From assembly GCA_030536165.1 (NCBI GenBank), contig JAUNQM010000033.1:1-10245 (forward strand): a DNA stretch of 10,245 nucleotides. Reading direction: 5' to 3'. Shown here one piece after another: positions 1 through 5,286 of this stretch. The DNA comes from Prevotellaceae bacterium. Its GTDB lineage: Bacteria; Bacteroidota; Bacteroidia; Bacteroidales; Bacteroidaceae. The position numbers and the translations under genes were made by a program. The notes under the pieces are model-generated. The model made no database searches, was not told where the DNA came from, and saw nothing but the letters and a program-made list of their open reading frames with translations. Positions within the stretch are counted from its first letter, which is position 1. The number at the start of each line of letters is the position of its first letter.

Positions 1-138
1 CTGAAATTTTATATTTTATTGTATCTTTCTATTTATATTATATCATAAAAAGAATAAAAAGTCAATAAATAAAGCAGAAAGAAGAAAACAGAAAGCATCA
101 ATCCACAGTCGCAATGGGATACTCCCTTTTTTGAGTGG
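1..138. other. AT-rich non-coding stretch downstream of gene 1
   Basis: This stretch follows the stop codon of the EEP/beta-helix gene at 139-2343 and runs to the window edge. It is strongly AT-rich at 1-70 and purine-rich at 70-105. I see no RNA gene, no convincing intrinsic terminator on the minus strand, and no remnant of a sorting-tail coding sequence in any minus-strand frame. One minus-strand frame stays open for about 35 codons past the gene's stop and would encode a very hydrophobic segment; this is treated as a separate finding. Confidence 0.5.
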
Positions 139-2343
139 CTAAATTGTGAATTGTGCATTATGTACGTCATCAATGCCGAGCGATTCATTGTATTCTACAG
201 CACCGATGGTGTAAGGTGCCTTGCGTGTTGCACCGCGTTGGTCGTCGGTGTATTTCTGCGTCATGATGGCTGTGTCATCGTTGAGGTCGGCCTTTAGTTT
301 GCTTTCGCTCGTCCATGTCGATGCGACGCTGATGATGCTTTTGCCTGCAAACGATGGCGTGCGAATGTAAAGCATAGGTATCTCATCATCGGATAGAGAT
401 GGCTTCAATGTGTCGCCTTCAACCACAGCGTTAAATGTGGATGTGAGGTCGGAGAATGACGAAGCCTCGTCTGTGCCGATGATGTCTGTCTGCCCGACAG
501 TGATGCCGTTGAGGCTTGCAGCCGATGTGTAGGCGTTATTTGCGCTTGCCATAAGGTCGCCGGTGAGCGTTACGTCGCCGCCCTTGTTGCCGGCAATGAT
601 GTTGTTGTATAAGCCCAGGTAGCCTGACACAACATTGATTGCGGTGCTGCCATTGTTGCCGACGATGGAGTTGGCTACGAGGTTGAGCGTGGTGCTTGCT
701 GTCTGTGCCTCGGCATCTTTGTAGAGTTCGGCATAGATGACACTGCCGCCTTTAGCCCCACCCTGGCCCTCCCCCGTAGGGAGGGAAATGCTGTTGCTGA
801 CAAATGTGTTGTTGAGCATGGTGAGACTGAGTGTCTGCTTGTCTTTATTGCCGAGATAAAGCGCTCCACCTGTCTTGCGTGCGGTGTTGTTTGCAAAGGT
901 GTTGCCCTTGAAGTAGCCGCGAATCATGCCTGTGATGTAGCCTGCTCCACCTGTGGTTGCACGGTTGTCGCTGAACAGACAGTTGTTGAAAGTGTATCTC
1001 CATGTTGAACTGGAGTTGGTGCAGAAGGCTCCACCGCGGTTCGTGGCACGGTTGCCAATGAACTTGCAGTTTGTGGCTTGCATCTGATAGAGTGCATATA
1101 CGCCGCCTCCCTTGTCGGTTGCGAGGTTGTTGGTGATGTCGCAGTTGGTGAGTGTGAGGTACCATGCCTTTGAGCATATTCCGCCACCGATATCGTCGCC
1201 GCTTGTAGTGGCATTGCCACCGCATACGTTGATGTTTTGTATTTCGCAGTAAGTGTTAGGGTCAACGGTGATGATGTGTGAGAAGTTCTTGTCCGTTCCG
1301 TCGAGTGTTGTGCGGCCTGTAACTTCGGTGAAATCATCGTTGTAACCGCCTATCAATGTGAGCGACTTTGTCACCTTGATGCTTTCGTTGATTGTTCCTG
1401 CAGCGATGAGAATGGTGTCGCCTGCTTCTGCTGCATTGATTGCTTCTTGAATATTAGACGAAACGCACTGGCGACGACAACTGATGTAAGGCTTCAGTTC
1501 CATCTTCGACATCAAAGCAAAGTGGTCTGACGGTGGAATACCGGCAGGATTCCCCATGTTATCGCGGATGATAGTGTATGACTTGATGTTGACGTTATGC
1601 CCATAAAGGTAGTCGATAGGCGTGCCACCAACAGCCACTTCGGTAACGAAACCTGCGTGGGTCGTAAGCTTTCCATCGGCAGGAGGACACTCTGTCCCAG
1701 CGCTTTTGAAATAGGTCTGCATAGGTTTGTCAACCCTCGACTCACCTGCTCCTGCGTTATGGTCGCCGCCGAGAATGCTTGGGTAGTTGCCTGCGGTCTT
1801 GCGCACCATGTCGATGTTTATCTTTGCACCTTCGCGTCGAGCATCCCAACCTACGTGGTCGAGGTGGGTTGCAAAGTAGAAGAATATCTCTTTCGTTTCC
1901 TTGTCCTGAAGCTTAACCCAAACGGTGTTACGGCTTTGGCGCGAGTCGGAGATGACGCGTGCGGTGTTGAGTGGGTCGCATGAAATGAACCACACACCCT
2001 TGTCGAGCATGTCGAACTTGTCTGTCTTCCACGCCACAGCATTCATAGTCTCGCGCTCTTCGATGGTTGTCGAGGTCACGGAATGTGCATAGAAAGAATA
2101 CTCTGGAAGCAAATCCTTCAGGTTGTTATACTGCGTTCCAGCCTTTATTTCATTCATACTGCAAACGTCGAAGCCATATTCGCGCACGAGTGCTGCAACG
2201 TATGTCTTTCGGTTGCTCCACATCTGGTCGCCAGTGTCGTCGTTGGTGAGGATGCGGATGTTATACTGTCCGAAGGTGTATTCTGCGAATGCTGCCGTGC
2301 AGGATACAAGAGTGAAAACAAGGATGGAAAGTAGGTGTTTCAT
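139..2343 (-). CDS. Secreted EEP-family phosphodiesterase/nuclease-like domain fused to right-handed beta-helix
   Basis: The protein has 734 residues. Residues 1-20 are a signal peptide, with a likely cut after AFA20. LVSC at 12-15 also fits a lipobox, so a lipoprotein cannot be excluded. Residues 22-282 form an endonuclease/exonuclease/phosphatase domain. The usual catalytic signature is intact: N28 in YNIR, E65 in MNEI, H160 in ATHLDH, D194/N196 in GDHN, D244 in IDY and D273-H274 in PSDH. Family members cleave phosphodiester or phosphomonoester bonds in DNA, phosphoinositides or sphingomyelin; the substrate here is unknown. Residues 295-690 hold N-rich, G-rich beta-helix rungs (IGGYNDDFTE, NNTFVSN, NNIIAGN). 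A closing DQRGATRK...GAVEY motif follows at about 701-718. The chain ends HNAQFTI with no dockerin or sorting tail, unlike the three neighbours. The ATG start is chosen because it opens the signal peptide. A promoter-like sequence lies about 100 bp upstream. It is paralogous to the gene at 2489-5068. Confidence 0.93.
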   Translation of the reverse strand: MKHLLSILVFTLVSCTAAFAEYTFGQYNIRILTNDDTGDQMWSNRKTYVAALVREYGFDVCSMNEIKAGTQYNNLKDLLPEYSFYAHSVTSTTIEERETMNAVAWKTDKFDMLDKGVWFISCDPLNTARVISDSRQSRNTVWVKLQDKETKEIFFYFATHLDHVGWDARREGAKINIDMVRKTAGNYPSILGGDHNAGAGESRVDKPMQTYFKSAGTECPPADGKLTTHAGFVTEVAVGGTPIDYLYGHNVNIKSYTIIRDNMGNPAGIPPSDHFALMSKMELKPYISCRRQCVSSNIQEAINAAEAGDTILIAAGTINESIKVTKSLTLIGGYNDDFTEVTGRTTLDGTDKNFSHIITVDPNTYCEIQNINVCGGNATTSGDDIGGGICSKAWYLTLTNCDITNNLATDKGGGVYALYQMQATNCKFIGNRATNRGGAFCTNSSSTWRYTFNNCLFSDNRATTGGAGYITGMIRGYFKGNTFANNTARKTGGALYLGNKDKQTLSLTMLNNTFVSNSISLPTGEGQGGAKGGSVIYAELYKDAEAQTASTTLNLVANSIVGNNGSTAINVVSGYLGLYNNIIAGNKGGDVTLTGDLMASANNAYTSAASLNGITVGQTDIIGTDEASSFSDLTSTFNAVVEGDTLKPSLSDDEIPMLYIRTPSFAGKSIISVASTWTSESKLKADLNDDTAIMTQKYTDDQRGATRKAPYTIGAVEYNESLGIDDVHNAQFTI
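142..162 (-). repeat. Three tandem heptamers at the 3' end of gene 1
   Basis: Read on the minus strand, three 7-nt units fit the consensus CA(T/C)AAT(G/T) and run straight into the TAG stop. They encode the last residues, HNAQFTI. Seven is not a multiple of three, so gain or loss of one unit would change the reading frame and bypass this stop. The same repeat occurs with five units near the 3' end of the gene at 7162-10245, and in degenerate form at the 5' end of the gene at 2489-5068. Confidence 0.75.
753..790 (-). repeat. GC-rich palindromic repeat element read in frame within gene 1
   Basis: The core is a perfect 7-bp inverted repeat, CCCTCCC (767-773) and GGGAGGG (779-785), with a 5-nt loop. 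It sits in a GC-rich patch inside otherwise mixed sequence. It encodes residues 520-530, SLPTGEGQGGA, in a beta-helix loop. The paralogue at 2489-5068 has unrelated sequence at the matching place (around residues 580-592). It resembles the short GC-rich extragenic palindromes common in Bacteroidales genomes; that resemblance is from memory, while the palindrome itself is seen directly. Confidence 0.6.
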
Positions 2344-2363
2344 TGTTGATTCTTTTATTTTGC

Positions 2364-2487
2364 TTTCGATTATTCGATTATTCGAGTTATCGAATTAGGG
2401 TTGTGGGTTGCCGCTTGTGGGTTGTCGGTTCAATTAACCCCAAACCTATAACCGATAACCTAAAACCAAATTTCGATATTTCGAGGT
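2364..2487. repeat. Intergenic mosaic of small repeats between genes 2 and 1
   Basis: Three kinds of repeat are packed into the 145-bp gap. First, TTCGATTA occurs twice in tandem (2365-2380), followed by variants to 2397; these include a small hairpin TTCGA/TCGAA (2381-2385 and 2390-2394). Second, an exact 10-bp direct repeat TTGTGGGTTG lies at 2401-2410 and 2415-2424. Third, an imperfect inverted repeat pairs 2413-2430 with 2450-2467 (14 of 18 positions complementary). Further TTTCGA copies lie at 2471-2485. It resembles a dispersed extragenic element. It could mark the 3' end of the upstream transcript, and it contains the promoter-like sequence of the downstream gene. Confidence 0.6.
2441..2470 (-). 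promoter_or_regulatory. Bacteroidetes-type promoter candidate for gene 1
   Basis: On the minus strand, TTTG (plus-strand 2467-2470) is followed after 18 nt by TAGGTTTG (plus-strand 2441-2448). This matches the Bacteroidetes -33/-7 pattern of TTTG or TTG and TAnnTTTG at an accepted spacing. Transcription would start near 2434 and give a leader of about 90 nt before the ATG at 2343. The elements overlap one arm of the imperfect inverted repeat, so a protein or structure acting on that repeat could affect initiation. The match is short and untested. Confidence 0.4.
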
Positions 2488-2488
2488 T

Positions 2489-5068
2489 TTATTTCAAGAT
2501 TATTCCTGCTGTGCCTGTGATGTCGGCAACAGTGATTTGTCCGTCGGCATCCACGTCGGCATTTTGCATATCGAATGGCGATGGATTATTGCCGAGGATG
2601 TATGCTGCGATGGCTGTGATGTCGCTAACATCGACAGTGCCATCGGCGTTTGCGTCTCCCACGAGTTTTGCTGGCAGATACTTGCCCCATTCATACGCTC
2701 CGCGTGTTGAAGTGCCGTTTTGTCTGCGCTCGAGTCCGCGCTGGTCATATAGTATCGCATCAAATGTTTCAGCATTGTGTGTCACATCAGCAATGAACAC
2801 TCTCTCGTCAAGGTCGATGTCGAGCACGTCGTTGATGTAGCTTGTGCCATAAGAAACATCGTTGACTTTCACAATCTGTGTGTTTCCTTCTTGCGTTACG
2901 CTAGCCTTAAACAAACCGTCAACCACCGTTCCGTCAAGGATTTTTGCCAATGCGGTCATACCTTTGTCGCGCGATGACATGTATAGGTCTGTTGCTGTAA
3001 GGCTGCTGTTTACGTCGTCGGCACTGGTAAATACATTACGGTGCGTGATGGCGTTGGCTGGGTTGGCAAGGTTCACGTCGCTACCTGTTGTTGCTGTTGT
3101 GGTGTTGCCTGAGATGATATTATTCCAGAGACGTACAGAGCAGTCGGAGATTGTCTGCACTGCTGCTCCTACGAATGTGTTGGAGGTTGCTGTGGCTGAC
3201 TTGCACGATGCAGAGTTCCCCACGATGGTATTATTGACAAGCACGAGGTTACTGCCAGCGCTGTTCAGCTTCACGAGTATAGCGCTGCCGCCTTTGCTTG
3301 CATCGCCGAGTGCCACGTTAGGCGTTGATTCGAGAATGTTGTTGGCAAATGTGTTGTTAGCAAATGCAACGTTGGCGTCGTATGTAGTGCGCACAACATC
3401 GAATATACCAGAATCCGACACCTTATTATTATAGAAGCAGCAGCCCGTGACGCATAGCCATGAGAAGCCACCGTTGTAACCTGCACCGCCTATCTTTGCT
3501 TTGTTGCCGAAGAACTCGCTATCCTTGACCGACATTCTCCAATAGAGTTCGCCAGTGTAGTTGTTAGAGAAGAAAGCACCGCCGCTGCCATATTGCGAGA
3601 TGTTGTTGTTCATCTTGCAGTTGTAGATGTCGAGTGCGCCTGCAGAATACACTCCTGCACCGTTGCTGTAGGAAACATTATCGTGAATCCAGCAATTTTC
3701 AACCTTCAGTCTGTAGCCAGGACAATAGATAGCTGCGCCTTGTCCCATCGATGATGTCTGCGGAGCATTTGCACCGTGGAGGTTGAAGTTGGCTATTTCC
3801 AGTGCCGATGTGTTGTTAAGTGTAATCAGTCGGTTGAGGTTGTCGGTTGTGTTTTTGATGGCAAAGTCTTCATAAACGTCATCGCCTTTCAAGTCGCCAT
3901 TAAGTTCTGTGAGCCCTACAACTTCGGTGAAATCATTGTTGTAGCCGCCGATTATGGTTGCTGTCTTCGTTATTTTTATTGTTGCTGTCTTGTTTTTTCC
4001 TGCAATGGCGAGCTTGCCAGCCTTCACGAGAATGGTGTCGCCAGGGTAGATAAGTGCATCTACGGCTTTCTGCAAATCGTTGAAAGGATTCGTAATCGTG
4101 CCATCACCGTCGCCGCCTTGTGGGTCAACATACAGCGTGTGATTAGGCACGATGTCCTGCAATGTGATTGTTGCCTGAATAGCAAAATGGTCAGAAGGAG
4201 TCTCTTCGTGGCCAAAAGAGTCGTTGATTGTTCGGTATTCATCCACATCTACTCCGCGCACCCAGATATAGTCGAGGCGTGAGCCGTTCTTGTGGTTTGG
4301 ATCCCAAAAGTCACGTCCATCTACTTTGTGTTTTCCAAAACTGCCGTCGCCGTCGTCGATGTTCACCTTATTTGTAGCCACCTGACGCGCATCCTGCATG
4401 TATGCGCTCTTCATGTTGTAGAATGGAATACGTGTTTTCGATGCGTTATGGTCGCCGCAGATGATGGCAGGATAGCCAGCAGCGATGCAACGTATCTGCT
4501 CCATATTGATGCGAGCCTGTTCGTTGCGTGCAGTCTCGCCTTGATGGTCGAGGTGAGTCTCGAAGAAGAAAAGAATCTCACCTGTAGCCTTCACTCTGAG
4601 CTTTGTCCAGCCTGTGAAACGGTAATTGCCCTGACTGTTGTCCCATGACAAAATCGGTTTTGTCAGGTCTTGTGAGTTGAGGTAGAACGTGCCAGAGTCC
4701 ATCATCTCAAACTTATCTTTCTTGAAGAAGATAGGGTTGTAGCCACCATGTTCGTCATTCGACAGGTAGTAGTCGTATGCCGAACCGAGATTTTCTATCA
4801 TATAGTTGAGCTGCACACCAGTACGCACTTCGTTCATGCCGATAATGTCGTAGTCGTAGTCTGTGATGGTCTTAACGACAAACTCCTTTCTCACGCTCCA
4901 GTCTTTCCACCCCGAATCGCCGTAAGCTCCAGCATAGCGGATGTTGTAAGTGCCTAACTTGATATCAGTTGCCGATGCGGTTAGGGTCATGATAAAGGCG
5001 AGGAGAGTGGTCGTGAGTAAGATTCTACCACCTCTCAAAAAAGAGAATTTGAATTGTGTGTTGTGCAT
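2489..5068 (-). CDS. Secreted EEP-family domain fused to beta-helix and C-terminal dockerin-like module
   Basis: The protein has 859 residues. Residues 1-33 form a signal peptide with hydrophobic core 16-30 and a likely cut after ASA33. Residues 36-303 are an EEP metal-dependent hydrolase domain with the signature intact: N42 (TYNIR), E80 (MNEV), H172 (ETHLDH), D206/N208 (GDHN), D266 (LDY), D293-H294 (PSDH). Residues 312-345 begin the scaffold (LYVDPQGGDGDGT, a common lead-in of secreted beta-helix proteins), and beta-helix rungs run to about 670. A closing DQRGLERR...RGAYE motif lies at 775-793. Residues 801-859 form a dockerin-like pair of calcium loops: D805/N807/D809/D816 and D838/D840/D842/D849. 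Such modules bind partner proteins or stabilise ends; no cohesin is visible here. The first codons overlap degenerate heptamer repeats. The 218-bp upstream gap holds the palindrome array but no clear promoter. The ATG is the only start giving a full signal peptide. Confidence 0.94.
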   Translation of the reverse strand: MHNTQFKFSFLRGGRILLTTTLLAFIMTLTASATDIKLGTYNIRYAGAYGDSGWKDWSVRKEFVVKTITDYDYDIIGMNEVRTGVQLNYMIENLGSAYDYYLSNDEHGGYNPIFFKKDKFEMMDSGTFYLNSQDLTKPILSWDNSQGNYRFTGWTKLRVKATGEILFFFETHLDHQGETARNEQARINMEQIRCIAAGYPAIICGDHNASKTRIPFYNMKSAYMQDARQVATNKVNIDDGDGSFGKHKVDGRDFWDPNHKNGSRLDYIWVRGVDVDEYRTINDSFGHEETPSDHFAIQATITLQDIVPNHTLYVDPQGGDGDGTITNPFNDLQKAVDALIYPGDTILVKAGKLAIAGKNKTATIKITKTATIIGGYNNDFTEVVGLTELNGDLKGDDVYEDFAIKNTTDNLNRLITLNNTSALEIANFNLHGANAPQTSSMGQGAAIYCPGYRLKVENCWIHDNVSYSNGAGVYSAGALDIYNCKMNNNISQYGSGGAFFSNNYTGELYWRMSVKDSEFFGNKAKIGGAGYNGGFSWLCVTGCCFYNNKVSDSGIFDVVRTTYDANVAFANNTFANNILESTPNVALGDASKGGSAILVKLNSAGSNLVLVNNTIVGNSASCKSATATSNTFVGAAVQTISDCSVRLWNNIISGNTTTATTGSDVNLANPANAITHRNVFTSADDVNSSLTATDLYMSSRDKGMTALAKILDGTVVDGLFKASVTQEGNTQIVKVNDVSYGTSYINDVLDIDLDERVFIADVTHNAETFDAILYDQRGLERRQNGTSTRGAYEWGKYLPAKLVGDANADGTVDVSDITAIAAYILGNNPSPFDMQNADVDADGQITVADITGTAGIILK
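5045..5065 (-). repeat. Degenerate heptamer repeats at the 5' end of gene 2
   Basis: Directly after the ATG, the minus strand reads CACAACA, CACAATT and then CAAATT-C, which are near-copies of the 7-nt unit seen at the 3' ends of genes 1 and 4. They encode HNTQFKF at residues 2-8, ahead of the basic and hydrophobic parts of the signal peptide. A change of unit number would put the start codon out of frame with the rest of the gene. The units here are imperfect, so slippage should be rarer than at the other two tracts. Confidence 0.5.
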
Positions 5069-5120
5069 CTTATCTATATGATTTTGTTGTTTTTACGGTA
5101 ATTGTTGCTTTTCTTACATT

Positions 5121-5162
5121 TTCACACCTCAGGTGTTTAGGTCGTTACACCTGAGGTGTGAA
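5121..5162. repeat. Perfect 16-bp inverted repeat formed by palindromes 1 and 2
   Basis: TTCACACCTCAGGTGT (5121-5136) is the exact reverse complement of 5147-5162, with a 10-nt loop. The pairing extends beyond the 13-bp core by three base pairs. The centre bases C (copy 1) and G (copy 2) are complementary, so the two copies form one long stem instead of two small ones. In RNA this would be a stable hairpin in either transcription direction. Confidence 0.85.
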
Positions 5163-5193
5163 GCGTGTCACACCAAAGGTGTGAGGTATGGTA

Positions 5194-5229
5194 ACACCTT
5201 AGGTGTGACGAGCTCAACACCTAAGGTGT
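5194..5229. repeat. Perfect 13-bp inverted repeat formed by palindromes 4 and 5
   Basis: ACACCTTAGGTGT (5194-5206) is the exact reverse complement of ACACCTAAGGTGT (5217-5229), with a 10-nt loop that itself contains the palindrome GAGCTC. The centres T and A complement each other, as C and G do in copies 1 and 2. The single middle copy (5170-5182) can form its own hairpin of 7 bp (TCACACC/GGTGTGA) with an AAA loop. Confidence 0.8.
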
Positions 5230-5237
5230 GGAGGGCT

Positions 5238-5265
5238 GGCTATTGTGTTAGCTTGAAAAATAGCC
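5238..5265 (-). terminator. Weak inverted repeat after gene 3, possible transcript end
   Basis: GGCTATT (5238-5244) and AATAGCC (5259-5265) form a 7-bp perfect stem with a 14-nt loop, 22 bp past the stop codon of the gene at 5287-7062. No T-run follows on the minus strand, so it is at best a weak or factor-assisted terminator, or an RNA 3'-end stabiliser. Confidence 0.25.
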
Positions 5266-5286
5266 CTGTATGACTGTTCTTTTGGT

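Larger units (their letters stand above)
5121..5230. repeat. Array of five 13-bp palindromes (ACACCTNAGGTGT) with 23-bp period
   Basis: Copies lie at 5124-5136, 5147-5159, 5170-5182, 5194-5206 and 5217-5229, so starts are 23, 23, 24 and 23 bp apart. Four copies match ACACCTNAGGTGT exactly, with centre bases C, G, T and A for copies 1, 2, 4 and 5. Copy 3 is ACACCAAAGGTGT, one base off. The 10-11-bp spacers share no sequence. The array fills the gap between the stop of the gene at 5287-7062 and the start of the gene at 2489-5068, ending about 55 bp before that start. Such symmetry suits a cluster of binding sites for a dimeric protein, or a chain of hairpins in the transcript. No U-tract follows, so a classic intrinsic terminator is unlikely. 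I do not recognise the element. Confidence 0.9.

Noticed and set aside
112..134. Intrinsic terminator (GGGA-TAC-TCCC then six T) on the plus strand
   Set aside because: The stem is only 4 bp and there is no plus-strand gene to terminate. On the minus strand, the strand of gene 1, the T-run is an A-run ahead of the stem.
2343..2840. Plus-strand open frame of 165 codons across the gene 2 - gene 1 gap
   Set aside because: It lies mostly antisense to the dockerin-like 3' end of gene 2, has no recognisable protein features, and begins in repeat sequence.
5033..5046. Hairpin TCTC-A6-GAGA
   Set aside because: The stem is 4 bp and lies inside the signal peptide coding region of gene 2; chance is likely.
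5121..5230. CRISPR array
   Set aside because: Repeats are only 13 bp, fully palindromic and 10-11 bp apart. CRISPR repeats and spacers are about 25-40 bp each, and no cas gene is present.
5121..5230. Simple intrinsic terminator of gene 3
   Set aside because: The stems are strong, but no run of T follows them on the minus strand, and five repeated palindromes are not needed for termination.
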